From Erwinia oleae (lineage in GTDB: Bacteria; Pseudomonadota; Gammaproteobacteria; Enterobacterales; Enterobacteriaceae): a stretch of 64,000 bases of DNA. This document shows, piece after piece, positions 1 to 10,154 of the stretch. The DNA lies in the NCBI RefSeq assembly GCF_000770305.1, contig NZ_JNVB01000015.1:34562-98561 (forward strand), written 5' to 3'. Under the pieces are notes generated by a model. That model was not told the DNA's origin and did not search any database. It worked only from the letters and a program-made list of their open reading frames with translations. Both the position numbers and the translations under genes were made by a program. Every line of letters begins with the position of its first letter. Position 1 is the first letter of the stretch.

Positions 1-435
1 GAGGCAAGCAGAGCGCCGCTGCTGCACCTTGCCGACGCCACGCTTGAGGCCGTGCTCAATTTGCCGCAGCAGCCAGCGCGCGTTGGCATGATCGCCACTG
101 AGGCAACCTGCGCGGCCGGATGGTTCCAGCAACGTTTTGACCGACACAATATTGCCACGCTCACCCCAACGGCACAGGAAATGAACGAATGGTTCGTCCC
201 GGGCTGTTACGCGGTTAAGCGGGGCGCTTTACAGGAAGGCGGCGAGTACCTGGCAAAGCTGGCACAGGCGCTGTGCGATCGCGGCGCTGAACGACTGGTG
301 CTTGCCTGCACTGAAGTGCCGCTGGCGCTCAACGCTGTCAAGTGGTCGCCGGCGCAGCCGACAATTGATCCTGCCGAAGCGATGGCAATGTTGTGCGCCA
401 ATATATGGCGACAGCGACGTGCGGAAATAGTATGA
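1..435 (+). CDS. Asp/Glu/hydantoin racemase-family protein, C-terminal part
   Basis: The frame is open from base 1, so this is the last 144 codons of a gene that starts upstream. The segment ACTEVPLAL near the end resembles the second catalytic-cysteine motif of the cofactor-independent aspartate/glutamate racemase superfamily (G/ACTE followed by hydrophobics), where two cysteines act as acid and base on an amino acid. The first cysteine may be the one in EATCAAGW. The substrate cannot be named: aspartate, glutamate, hydantoin racemases and maleate isomerases share this fold. It is followed on the same strand by an ABC importer after a 127-bp gap with its own possible promoter. Confidence 0.75.
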   Translation, partial: EASRAPLLHLADATLEAVLNLPQQPARVGMIATEATCAAGWFQQRFDRHNIATLTPTAQEMNEWFVPGCYAVKRGALQEGGEYLAKLAQALCDRGAERLVLACTEVPLALNAVKWSPAQPTIDPAEAMAMLCANIWRQRRAEIV

Positions 436-499
436 GTCGCAGAAATATAAATAAACATCGGGCAACTGCTATTTCCAATAATCGATATCCGCTATTCAT

Positions 500-529
500 A
501 TAAATGATTAAGCGGTAACTCTTTATAAT
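500..529 (+). promoter_or_regulatory. Possible promoter of the TauABC-like operon
   Basis: A perfect -10 hexamer TATAAT lies at 524-529, 34 bp upstream of the chosen ATG at 563. No good -35 is present 16-18 bp upstream, which would fit an activator-dependent promoter. The activator is unknown. Confidence 0.35.
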
Positions 530-562
530 GCCGTCACATATTATTTATTGCGCCCGGAAAAA

Positions 563-1573
563 ATGAAAAAACACCTTATTCTACTGTTGGCGACTGCCAG
601 CCTGTGGAGCAGCCTGAGCCAGTCGGCTGATAAACCTGAAGAAGTTCGCGTTGCCTACAGCGGCGGATCGCAGGTCATTATGCTGGCAAAAGCGGATGGC
701 TCACTGGAAAAAGAGCTGGGTAGCAAAGTGAAGTGGGTACAGTTTGCCTCCGGCGCGGACGCGCTAAGTTATTTTGCCAGTGGCGCTATTGATATTGCTA
801 ATTTTGGCTCAAGTCCGGCAACGGCGGGCGTGGTGCGAAAACTCCCTGTGGAGATCATTGGCGTTTCCGGCGTCATTGCCAGCTACGAACGTTTAATTGG
901 CAAAAACGGTATCCGCACAATTAAAGATATTGAAGGTAAACGCGTGGCTTATCCGCCAAATTCTACGGCGCAATATGCGCTTGAGGCCGCGATTACCGTT
1001 AATAAACTCGATCGCAGTAAAATTACCCTGTTAGCTTTACGCCCGGCGGAAATGGTGGCGGCATGGCAACGCGGCGATATCGATGCAGGATACGTCTGGG
1101 CGCCCTTTGCTCAACAGCTTGAATCCAACGGCGGACATCAGGTCTTCGCCACGAAAGATCTGCAAAAAAGCGGCTACCTGATTTATAACAATTACGTTGT
1201 TCGTAAAGCCTTTGCAGAGAAGTATCCGCAGACCGTAAGCGCCTTCCTGCGCGTGCATCAGCAGAAGGTTGATGCGTTCCGTAAAGATCCCGAGCGCGCA
1301 TCGGCCATCGTTGCGAAAGAGGTTGGCGCACCGGTAGCCACCGCAGCCAATACGTTGGGTGGCCTGGAGTATCCGTCACTGAGTGAACAGACGACCGCGG
1401 CCTGGCTGGGCGATGGAACCGATGCGGATAACAGCGGAATCGGTAAAGCACTGACCAAAACCGCAGGCTTTCTTGCCGACATTGGCGAAATCCGTAAGCG
1501 CGATATTCCCGGTCACTGGAACAACGCGATCAACTCGCGCTATATCCGTGAAGCGGCAGCGCCTGCCAAATGA
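563..1573 (+). CDS. TauA-like periplasmic substrate-binding protein
   Basis: This 336-residue protein has an N-terminal signal peptide (KK, then a hydrophobic stretch, with a likely cut after SQSA near residue 22). It belongs to the nitrate/sulfonate/taurine-binding family (NMT1/TauA type). The segment AWQRGDIDAGYVWAP matches TauA closely. It should capture a small sulfonate-type or similar anion and hand it to the permease encoded next. The ATG at 563 was chosen over a TTG at 548 because GGAA lies just upstream and the signal peptide starts there. The stop overlaps the permease start by 4 bp (ATGA). No tauD oxygenase is present, so taurine is not proven as substrate. Confidence 0.8.
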   Translation: MKKHLILLLATASLWSSLSQSADKPEEVRVAYSGGSQVIMLAKADGSLEKELGSKVKWVQFASGADALSYFASGAIDIANFGSSPATAGVVRKLPVEIIGVSGVIASYERLIGKNGIRTIKDIEGKRVAYPPNSTAQYALEAAITVNKLDRSKITLLALRPAEMVAAWQRGDIDAGYVWAPFAQQLESNGGHQVFATKDLQKSGYLIYNNYVVRKAFAEKYPQTVSAFLRVHQQKVDAFRKDPERASAIVAKEVGAPVATAANTLGGLEYPSLSEQTTAAWLGDGTDADNSGIGKALTKTAGFLADIGEIRKRDIPGHWNNAINSRYIREAAAPAK

Positions 1574-2340
1574 AACTGAGTCAACAGGTCGCAATCGGTA
1601 CGCTTTCAGTCACGCTGTTTTTTATTCTGTGGCAAGTGGCAGCAACGCGGCAATGGGTTGATCCGCTATTGCTGCCGTCGTTGACTGACATTGGCATTAC
1701 GACGGAAGAGCTGCTGGCTGACGGTTATCGACAGGTGCCGCTGTGGCAGCACATTTCTGTCAGCCTTGCGCGGGCGCTGGGCGCCTTTGCCGTGGCGATT
1801 TTATTGGGCGTTCCCCTCGGCCTGCTGATGGGCCTGTCGGCGACGCTTGCCGCCGTGCTCAATCCCTTTGTCCAGTTTCTGCGGCCATTGCCGAAAATCG
1901 CGTTGATCCCGCTGGCTGTGGTGTGGCTGGGGATTGGTGAAGCATCGAAATTCTTTTTAATTTTCATCGCCACTTTCTTAAGCGTGGTGGTGGGCGCAAG
2001 CGCGGCGGTAGAGCGCATTGGACGCTCGCGCATCCGCGTGGCGCAAACGCTGGGCGCCAGCCGCAAACAGATATTTTCTCGCGTGGTGCTACCGGATGCG
2101 CTGCCGGAGCTGTTTACTACCGTTCGTCTCTCTATCGGCATCGGTTGGACCTCGCTGATTGCCGCTGAAATGGTGGCGGCCAGTTCAGGCCTGGGCTGGA
2201 TGGTGATTAACGCCAGCTCTTATCTACGCACCGATATCGTTATGCTCGGCATTCTGCTGCTCGGCGGAATTGGTTATTTACTGGATTTAATACTGCTGGG
2301 CCTACAGCGCTGGCTGGTGCCGTGGGCGGGAAAAGAATAA
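1570..2340 (+). CDS. TauC-like ABC transporter permease
   Basis: This is a 256-residue inner-membrane protein with about six hydrophobic segments. It carries the cytoplasmic EAA-type loop of importers (LGASRKQIFSRVVLPDALP), the contact site for the ATPase. Similarity to TauC/SsuC runs along the whole length, for example LWQHI, RPLPKIALIPL and GIGWTSLIAAEM. It forms the channel of the importer with the genes on either side. Its ATG overlaps the substrate-binding gene by 4 bp and its TAA overlaps the ATPase start by one base, so the three are translationally coupled. Confidence 0.85.
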   Translation: MKLSQQVAIGTLSVTLFFILWQVAATRQWVDPLLLPSLTDIGITTEELLADGYRQVPLWQHISVSLARALGAFAVAILLGVPLGLLMGLSATLAAVLNPFVQFLRPLPKIALIPLAVVWLGIGEASKFFLIFIATFLSVVVGASAAVERIGRSRIRVAQTLGASRKQIFSRVVLPDALPELFTTVRLSIGIGWTSLIAAEMVAASSGLGWMVINASSYLRTDIVMLGILLLGGIGYLLDLILLGLQRWLVPWAGKE

Positions 2341-3128
2341 TGCCGCACATTTCTCTTGATAACGTCTCTCTGCATTACTCAGCGAAACCGCAACCGCTAA
2401 CGGTTCTGGAAGATATCACTCTGGCTATTGCGGAAGGCGAGTTCGTGGTGCTGCTCGGTCCTTCGGGCTGCGGAAAATCGACCATTCTCAATCTGGTGGC
2501 GGGGTTCCAGACGCCGCAAAGCGGCTCCGTTGTCTGCAACGGTAAAACGGTTCAGAAACCAGGACCGGATCGCGGCATGATTTTCCAACAGCCGAACCTT
2601 TTTCCCTGGCTCTCAGTACTGGAGAATGTGACCTTTGGGCCACGCCTGCAAAAACATCAAAAAACGAAGGTTACAGAGCAAGCCAGGCAGTGGCTCGATC
2701 GCGTGGGGCTGGCAGGGTTTGAACATCATGCTCCGTGGCAGCTTTCCGGCGGCATGAAACAGCGCGTAGCGCTGGCGCGCGCCTGGCTACCGGGGCCGGA
2801 CGTGTTGCTGCTGGATGAACCTTTCGGCGCGCTGGATGCGCAGACCCGGATAATGATGCAGGAACTGCTGCGCAAAGCATGGACAGAAACATCCACCACG
2901 CTGCTGTTTGTTACTCACGACGTTGAAGAGGCGCTGTTTCTGGCAGACAGGATCCTGATCATGTCTGCCAGGCCTGGAAAAATCGTGGATGAAATCGTGC
3001 TGCCTTTTGGCCGCGAGCGCGACATCGAAACGCTGGCAGAGCAGCCAGACTACCGTGAGATTAAACATCGCGTGTTACATCGGGTACGGCAGGAGGCCAG
3101 ACGGCATCTGAGCTGGCGTCTTCCATAA
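2340..3128 (+). CDS. TauB-like ABC transporter ATPase
   Basis: This 262-residue nucleotide-binding subunit has Walker [10 protein letters not shown] at residues 40-48, a Q-loop near 83, the signature LSGGM at 135-139, Walker B LLLDEP at 156-161 and a downstream switch histidine (FVTHD). It powers the importer formed with the preceding permease. The ATG at 2340 forms a TAATG junction with the permease stop and is preceded by GGGAAAAG. A GTG at 2322 in the same frame is less likely because it would add six residues not usual in the family. Confidence 0.85.
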   Translation: MPHISLDNVSLHYSAKPQPLTVLEDITLAIAEGEFVVLLGPSGCGKSTILNLVAGFQTPQSGSVVCNGKTVQKPGPDRGMIFQQPNLFPWLSVLENVTFGPRLQKHQKTKVTEQARQWLDRVGLAGFEHHAPWQLSGGMKQRVALARAWLPGPDVLLLDEPFGALDAQTRIMMQELLRKAWTETSTTLLFVTHDVEEALFLADRILIMSARPGKIVDEIVLPFGRERDIETLAEQPDYREIKHRVLHRVRQEARRHLSWRLP

Positions 3129-3169
3129 GTTAAAAAATTCCGAAAAAACGATCGGCTGCGTAAAGCATC

Positions 3170-3198
3170 GTGAAATAAGCTAAGAAGATTCCTATACT
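3170..3198 (+). promoter_or_regulatory. Candidate sigma70 promoter for the small membrane gene and ygfF
   Basis: GTGAAA (3170-3175) and TATACT (3193-3198) are 17 bp apart, 39 bp upstream of the next start codon. Confidence 0.4.
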
Positions 3199-3236
3199 AT
3201 TGCCGATTGCAGCTGATTGTTATCACGGAGTGACCA

Positions 3237-3425
3237 ATGGCAAATTATTTTGCGCGCTGGACGCTGGTTATTTTAGGCTTATCGCTCGGCCCGTTCGTGG
3301 GCGGCGCGTTGCTTGAATGGTATGGAAAAGCGCTTTTCTGTGCGATGGCGCTTTGCTGCCTTGGCATTGCGGCATTAATGCTGGTGGGGAAATCCCGTAC
3401 TAACGCCCGACTGGAAGAACAATAA
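3237..3425 (+). CDS. Small two-helix membrane protein, function unknown
   Basis: This 62-residue protein has two hydrophobic segments (about residues 8-25 and 30-50) and a short charged C-terminus. A good ribosome-binding site (ACGGAG) precedes the ATG, and its TAA overlaps the ATG of the dehydrogenase (TAATG), so the two are probably coupled. The pattern GLSLGPFVGG followed by a second helix resembles the last two helices of an MFS exporter. It could therefore be a decayed transporter tail kept as a leader cistron, or a real small membrane protein. I do not recognise a named family. Confidence 0.5.
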   Translation: MANYFARWTLVILGLSLGPFVGGALLEWYGKALFCAMALCCLGIAALMLVGKSRTNARLEEQ

Positions 3426-4174
3426 TGAAGAAAAATATTACGCTCATCACCGGCGGCGCTCGCGGTATTGGCCGGGCGACAGCGCTGAACCTGGCGGCCA
3501 AAGGCCATAAGATCTGCATCGGCTACCATTCGCGCGAAACGTGTGCGCAGGCCGTGGTGGAGAGCATTCGTCAGCAGGGCGGCGAAGCCCTCGCCATTTG
3601 CGCTGATATTGCCAGCGAAGATCAGATTGTCGCTATGTTTCAGCAGATAGATGAACAGCTCGGCCCGCTGACCGGCCTGGTTAACAACGCCGCGATGCTT
3701 CAGCAACAATCCTCCATTGAGCAGTTGACCAGCCAGCGGCTGGAAAGGGTGCTCGCCACTAACGTGACGGGCAACATTATCTGCGCTCGCGAGGCGGTGA
3801 AGCGTATGTCGTGGCGTCATGGTGGCCAGGGCGGCGCGATTGTTAATGTCTCTTCCGCCGCCTCGCGGCTTGGCGCGCCGCACGAATATCTCGATTACGC
3901 CGCGTCAAAAGGCGCAATCGATACGTTTACCATTGGGCTTTCTTTAGAAGTGGCGGCACAGGGCATACGTGTGAACGCCGTGCGGCCCGGCTTTATCTAC
4001 ACGGAAATGCATGCTGACGGCGGCGAACCGGGTCGCGTTGATCGGGTGAAGGCGCTGATCCCGATGAAGCGCGGCGGCACGCCGGAAGAGGTTGCGCAGG
4101 CGATCGTCTGGCTACTCTCCGACGACGCCTCTTACGTCACCGGAAGCTTTATCGATCTTGCGGGTGGCAAATAA
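3425..4174 (+). CDS. ygfF: YgfF-like short-chain dehydrogenase
   Basis: This is a 249-residue classical SDR with the NAD(P)-binding motif TGGARGIG (residues 9-16), NNAA (87-90), serine in NVSS (141-144) and catalytic YAASK (Tyr158, Lys162). The C-terminal half, including GIRVNAVRPGFIYTEMHA and SYVTGSFIDLAGGK, matches E. coli YgfF almost word for word. YgfF is an SDR described as a glucose 1-dehydrogenase-like enzyme; its physiological substrate is unsettled. The gene is coupled to the small membrane protein upstream, an arrangement I do not know from E. coli. Confidence 0.85.
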   Translation: MKKNITLITGGARGIGRATALNLAAKGHKICIGYHSRETCAQAVVESIRQQGGEALAICADIASEDQIVAMFQQIDEQLGPLTGLVNNAAMLQQQSSIEQLTSQRLERVLATNVTGNIICAREAVKRMSWRHGGQGGAIVNVSSAASRLGAPHEYLDYAASKGAIDTFTIGLSLEVAAQGIRVNAVRPGFIYTEMHADGGEPGRVDRVKALIPMKRGGTPEEVAQAIVWLLSDDASYVTGSFIDLAGGK

Positions 4175-4202
4175 CGCACGTCAAGGCGGCCGGGCGCTCA
4201 GG

Positions 4203-5516
4203 TTAATGCGCGTCGATAAATACGATCTTCAGCACAAACAGCAGCGCGACAACCACCACACACGGGCTGATTTCCCGCCAGCGGCCGGTGCCCAGCTTCA
4301 TCACGCAATAGGAGATAAAGCCCAATGCGATCCCCTCCGTGATGGAGAAGCTGAACGGCATCATGGCGGTAGTGACAAAAGCGGGCACCGCTTCGGTCAA
4401 ATCTTCCCACTTCACCCGCGCCAGGCTTGAGGTCATCAGTACGCCAACGTAGATCAGCGCGCCTGCGGTAGCGTAAGGCGGCACCATGCCCGCCAGCGGC
4501 GAAAGGAACATCACGGCCAGGAACAGGATGCCGGTGACCACCGCAACCAGGCCGGTGCGGCCACCGATTGAAACGCCGGAGGTGCTTTCAATGTAGGCGG
4601 TAACGGAAGAGGTACCGATGTAAGCGCCCGCTACCGAGCTGAGGCTGTCGACATACAGCGCCTGCTTCATGCGCGGGAAAGTGCCTTTTTCATCGGTCAG
4701 ACCGGCTTTGTCCGTTACGCCAATCAGCGTGCCGGACGAGTCAAAAAGGTTAACTAACATGAATGAAAAGATGATACCGGCCATACCGATATTGAACGAA
4801 CCGGCTAAATCGACCTCACCCAGCACGGCAGTCACGCCGGTTGGCATCGAAAACACGCCGCCATATTGGACGTCGCCGGTCACCAGGGCGATCAGCGTCA
4901 CCACGACGATGGAAACCAGCACGGCAATATGCACGTTACGCGAAGCCAGCACGGCAATAATAAAGAAACCCAGTGCGCCCAGCAGCACGCTGTGCGAGGT
5001 CAGATCGCCGACGGCCACCAGCGTGTCTTTATTAGGTACCACGATACCGGCGTTTTTCAGTCCAATCATCGCAATAAACAGGCCGATACCGGCGGTGATC
5101 CCCACGCGCAGGCTGAGAGGAATATTGGCGATCATCCAGTAGCGAATGCGGAAAATGGTCAGCAGCAGCAGACCAACAGCGCCCCAGAAAATAGCGCCCA
5201 TGCCCACCTGCCAGGAGATGCCCATGGCACCCACCACCACAAAGGCAAAAAAGGCGTTCAGCCCCATCGCCGGTGCCAGCGCCACCGGCAGATTGGCAAT
5301 CAGCCCCATCAAAATACTGCCGCCAGCGGCAATCAGGCAGGTTGTCACAAATACCGCCTGGGTATTCATGCCCGCCACGCCGAGGATCTGCGGATTCACG
5401 AAAACGATATAGACCATGGTGAGGAACGTCGTGAAGCCTGCTATCACTTCGGTACGCACCGTCGTGCCGTGCTCCTGGAGTTTAAAAATCCGCTGCATCA
5501 GACCGGAGTTATTCAT
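4203..5516 (-). CDS. adeP: Adenine permease AdeP (NCS2/AzgA type)
   Basis: This 437-residue inner-membrane protein has many hydrophobic helices. Similarity to E. coli AdeP (YieG, 445 aa) runs from RTEVIAGFTTFLTMVYIVF to the C-terminal KIVFIDAH. It also has ALAPAMGLNAFFAFVVV and the SSVTAYIES substrate-site segment of the AzgA branch. It is a proton-driven importer of adenine for purine salvage. It is divergent from yieH, the same neighbour as in E. coli. A palindrome resembling a PurR operator lies about 85 bp upstream. Confidence 0.93.
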   Translation of the reverse strand: MNNSGLMQRIFKLQEHGTTVRTEVIAGFTTFLTMVYIVFVNPQILGVAGMNTQAVFVTTCLIAAGGSILMGLIANLPVALAPAMGLNAFFAFVVVGAMGISWQVGMGAIFWGAVGLLLLTIFRIRYWMIANIPLSLRVGITAGIGLFIAMIGLKNAGIVVPNKDTLVAVGDLTSHSVLLGALGFFIIAVLASRNVHIAVLVSIVVVTLIALVTGDVQYGGVFSMPTGVTAVLGEVDLAGSFNIGMAGIIFSFMLVNLFDSSGTLIGVTDKAGLTDEKGTFPRMKQALYVDSLSSVAGAYIGTSSVTAYIESTSGVSIGGRTGLVAVVTGILFLAVMFLSPLAGMVPPYATAGALIYVGVLMTSSLARVKWEDLTEAVPAFVTTAMMPFSFSITEGIALGFISYCVMKLGTGRWREISPCVVVVALLFVLKIVFIDAH

Positions 5517-5600
5517 TGTTTCATTCCAAAACGGAGAAGGATTTTTCGTCGGCTATCCTAACCTATTCATCGAAATTTGGTAGACGGACGAACGGTTTTT

Positions 5601-5616
5601 TCGCAACCGATTGCGC
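5601..5616. promoter_or_regulatory. PurR-operator-like palindrome upstream of adeP
   Basis: The sequence tCGCAACCGATTGCGc has perfect CGCAA/TTGCG arms around a 4-bp centre. This is the outline of the PurR operator (ACGCAAACGTTTGCGT), with the central bases not matching. The adenine permease is a sensible PurR target. It lies in the adeP-yieH divergent gap and could affect either gene. Confidence 0.45.
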
Positions 5617-5696
5617 TGCTGAGTGTTGATTAACGGGTCGCATTTCGCCGTGAGTTAAGTAAAGTGTCGGAACAGGGCAACAAGGGAGAACCGCCG

Positions 5697-6359
5697 ATGT
5701 CTGTTGAATGTGTCTTTTTTGATTGCGACGGGACGCTGGTTGACAGCGAATTGTTATGTACGCAGGCCTACGTCAATACCTTTGCACGGTTCGGCGCAGA
5801 GCTTTCGCTCAACGAGATGTTTGAAAAATATAAGGGCGTGAAGCTCTACGATATTATCGATGATGTCTGTGCGCAGCATCAACTCTCCGCCACGGTAGAC
5901 GAGCTTGAACCCGCTTATCGTAAAGAGGTCGCCAGACTTTTTGATCGTGAACTGAAACCCATCGCCGGCGCCCGCGCGCTGCTGGAAAAGATGAACGTGC
6001 CCATTTGCGTGGTATCGAACGGCACCGTCGGTAAAATGCAGCATTCGCTGGGCCTGACGAAAATGCTGCGCTTTTTTGATGACCGGTTATACAGCGGCTA
6101 TGACATCAACAGCTGGAAACCCGATCCCGATTTGATGCTGCACGCGGCCAGCGAGATGGGCGTGGCTATCGATCGCTGCATTTTGGTGGACGATTCAGAA
6201 GCGGGCGCAAAAGCCGGTATCGCGGCAGGCATACCGGTTTTCTACTACTGCGCGGATGCGCACAACAGGCCGCTGGCGCATCCGCTGGTGACGTCTTTTG
6301 ATGATATGGCGCAACTGCCCGACCTGTGGAACGCGCGCGGCTGGACGCTGACGACCTGA
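5697..6359 (+). CDS. yieH: HAD phosphatase YieH (6-phosphogluconate phosphatase)
   Basis: This 220-residue haloacid-dehalogenase phosphatase has nucleophile motif I DCDGTLVDSE (Asp9, Asp11), motif II VVSNG, a motif III lysine in WKPDP, and motif IV ILVDDSEAGAKAG. It matches E. coli YieH (221 aa), which dephosphorylates 6-phosphogluconate. The ATG at 5697 is preceded by AGGGAGA with 7-nt spacing and matches the E. coli length; a longer frame upstream was rejected. It converges on the MFS gene with no gap between the two stop codons. Confidence 0.9.
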   Translation: MSVECVFFDCDGTLVDSELLCTQAYVNTFARFGAELSLNEMFEKYKGVKLYDIIDDVCAQHQLSATVDELEPAYRKEVARLFDRELKPIAGARALLEKMNVPICVVSNGTVGKMQHSLGLTKMLRFFDDRLYSGYDINSWKPDPDLMLHAASEMGVAIDRCILVDDSEAGAKAGIAAGIPVFYYCADAHNRPLAHPLVTSFDDMAQLPDLWNARGWTLTT

Positions 6360-7589
6360 TCAGCCAATCGCGCCCAGCCGATCCTCGCTGCCCTGGGTTT
6401 TGGGTAACAAAAACAGCGTGGCGACGATATCCAGCAGGTAGATAAGCGCCAGCAGAGTAATGGCGGCAACAAAAGAGAGCTGGCTGGCGAGCATACCGAT
6501 CACCAACGGGCCGAAGCCGCCGACGCCGCGCCCCAGATTAAACAGCACGTTCTGCGCCGTGGCGCGCGCCTGCACCGGGTAGGTGTCGGAAATCAGCGCG
6601 CCGTAGCCGCCAATCATGCCATTAACGAACATCCCCATAACCGCGCCGCTGAACAGCATAATCGTGGGGTCGCGGAGCTGCGCGTAAATCACCACCATAA
6701 TCACTGCGCCGAACTGATAAAGCAGGAAGATTTTCCAGCGTGCGAAGCGATCGGCCAACATGCCGAACAGCCAGATACCAAAGATCATGCCGACGACCGT
6801 CACCGCCGTCCACAGGCCTGATTTTGTCAGCGTAAAACCAAAACTGGACGAGAGATAGCTCGGCATCCAGATCATCAGCCCGTAATAGCCGAAGTTCTGT
6901 ACCGAGCAGAGGATCAGAATGCCAAGGCTGGCCTTCGCGGTGGCGGCATCTCTGAACAGCAGCTTCAGGCGTGCGGAGAACGACAGCGTCTGGGTGTTTT
7001 TTTGCGCGCGGGTGAAGCCTTCAGGCTCGCCTGCGCCCCGTCGGATAAAAAATGACACCAGCGCAGGAAACAGCCCGACCAGAAACATACCGCGCCAGCC
7101 GATAACGTCCAGCAGCAGCGGCGTAATAAACGCCGCCAGCAGCACGCCGAGCTGCCAGCCAATACCCACCCACGCCGACGCGCGATTGCGCTTATTGGCC
7201 GGCCAGGCTTCGGCGATCAGCGCCATACCGATACCGAACTCGCCGCCCAGCCCGACGCCCGCCAGCGTGCGGTAGATCAACAGATCCCAGTAGCCCTGCG
7301 CCACCGCACACAGGCCGGTAAACAGCGAAAACATCAGAATGGTGAAGGTCAGCACGCGAATGCGCCCCAGCCGATCGCTGAGGTGGCCAAAAATGATGCC
7401 ACCCGCCACGGCGCCAATCAGCGTCCAGGTGACCAGCGAACCGGCCTGAGAAGCATCCAGCGCCAGCGAAACGCTGATGGCAGGCAGCATAAAGCCAAGA
7501 ATAAGCAGATCGAAGCCGTCCATTGCATAACCGCTGACGGCGGCCAGCATGGCCTTCGCGGGCGTGGTGCCCGGCTGCTGAGAAGTCAT
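6360..7589 (-). CDS. MFS transporter, metabolite:H+ symporter type
   Basis: This 409-residue protein has about 12 hydrophobic helices, an N-terminal DGFDLLILGFMLP helix, and the MFS loop motif DRLGRIRV between helices 2 and 3. GVGLGGEFGIGMALIAE is typical of symporters for organic acids, aromatic acids or sugar acids. It probably imports a carboxylate, but the substrate cannot be told from sequence. It stands alone between yieH (convergent) and the phoU terminator. Confidence 0.8.
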   Translation of the reverse strand: MTSQQPGTTPAKAMLAAVSGYAMDGFDLLILGFMLPAISVSLALDASQAGSLVTWTLIGAVAGGIIFGHLSDRLGRIRVLTFTILMFSLFTGLCAVAQGYWDLLIYRTLAGVGLGGEFGIGMALIAEAWPANKRNRASAWVGIGWQLGVLLAAFITPLLLDVIGWRGMFLVGLFPALVSFFIRRGAGEPEGFTRAQKNTQTLSFSARLKLLFRDAATAKASLGILILCSVQNFGYYGLMIWMPSYLSSSFGFTLTKSGLWTAVTVVGMIFGIWLFGMLADRFARWKIFLLYQFGAVIMVVIYAQLRDPTIMLFSGAVMGMFVNGMIGGYGALISDTYPVQARATAQNVLFNLGRGVGGFGPLVIGMLASQLSFVAAITLLALIYLLDIVATLFLLPKTQGSEDRLGAIG

Positions 7590-7672
7590 GTGCGTTCCCT
7601 GTCTGAATAAATGTGCGGCAAGTATAATTTTGCAGACGCAGCCATTCCAGAGGAAAACGCGGAGGCGGAGAA

Positions 7673-7698
7673 ATCAGGCCGGATTAATCCGGCCTGAT
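7673..7698 (-). terminator. Terminator of the pst-phoU operon
   Basis: A 26-bp perfect palindrome begins 6 bp beyond the phoU stop codon. In the phoU direction it forms a GC-rich stem (TCAGGCCGGA paired with TCCGGCCTGA) and is followed by a short T-rich stretch (TTTCT). That position suits transcription termination better than an operator. Confidence 0.7.
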
Positions 7699-7703
7699 AA
7701 GGA

Positions 7704-8438
7704 TCAGGCGGGCGTGCTGCTGCTGTCGTCGCCGGTAAGCAGTTTATCAAGCTGGTCGCCACCGACGTGGCGGAAGTCCTGACCTTTCACGAAATAGAAA
7801 ATGATTTCACAGATGTTCTGACAGCGGTCGCCAATACGCTCAATGGCGCGTGCGCAGAACAACGCGGTCAATACGCTGGGAATAGTGCGCGGATCTTCCA
7901 TCATGTAGGTCATCAACTGGCGGACGATGCCTTCATATTCCTGATCCACCTTTTTGTCTTCCCGATAGATTTCGATCGCCGCATTCAGATCCATACGCGC
8001 GAAAGCGTCCAGCACGTCGTGCAGCATCTGGATGGTGTGGTGCCCCATCGACTCCAGACTCACCAGCAACGGCTGGTGCGACTGACCAAATTTTTCCAGC
8101 GCGGTGCGGCTAATTTTTTCCGCCACGTCGCCAATACGCTCCAGTTCGGAGATCGTTTTGATGATCGCCATCACCAGCCGCAGATCGCTGGCGGTGGGCT
8201 GCCGCTTGGCGATAATGCGCACGCAGGCTTCATCAATCGACACTTCCATCATATTCACTTTCTGATCGCCGTCTATGACCTGCTGCGCCAGTTCGCCGTC
8301 CTGATTATGCATCGCGGTGATCGCATCGGTCAGCTGCTGCTCCACCATGCCGCCCATGGTCAGCACCTGGGTACGAATGTGCTCCAGCTCGGCGTTAAAC
8401 TGCCCGGAGATATGTTTGTTCAGATTCAGGTTATCCAT
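7704..8438 (-). CDS. phoU: Phosphate signalling protein PhoU
   Basis: This 244-residue cytoplasmic protein (E. coli 241) consists of two three-helix bundles, each with the ExxxD metal-binding pattern (for example [12 protein letters not shown] and [12 protein letters not shown]). It links the Pst transporter to the PhoR kinase and keeps the Pho regulon off when phosphate is plentiful. It is the last gene of pstSCAB-phoU, 17 bp after pstB. Confidence 0.96.
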   Translation of the reverse strand: MDNLNLNKHISGQFNAELEHIRTQVLTMGGMVEQQLTDAITAMHNQDGELAQQVIDGDQKVNMMEVSIDEACVRIIAKRQPTASDLRLVMAIIKTISELERIGDVAEKISRTALEKFGQSHQPLLVSLESMGHHTIQMLHDVLDAFARMDLNAAIEIYREDKKVDQEYEGIVRQLMTYMMEDPRTIPSVLTALFCARAIERIGDRCQNICEIIFYFVKGQDFRHVGGDQLDKLLTGDDSSSTPA

Positions 8439-8455
8439 CGTGTTCTCCAGTCAAA

Positions 8456-10150
<1,695 letters not shown>

Positions 10151-10154
<4 letters not shown>

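Noticed and set aside
7673..7698. 26-bp perfect palindrome as an operator
   Set aside because: It is just after phoU and convergent with no promoter nearby; a terminator explains it better.
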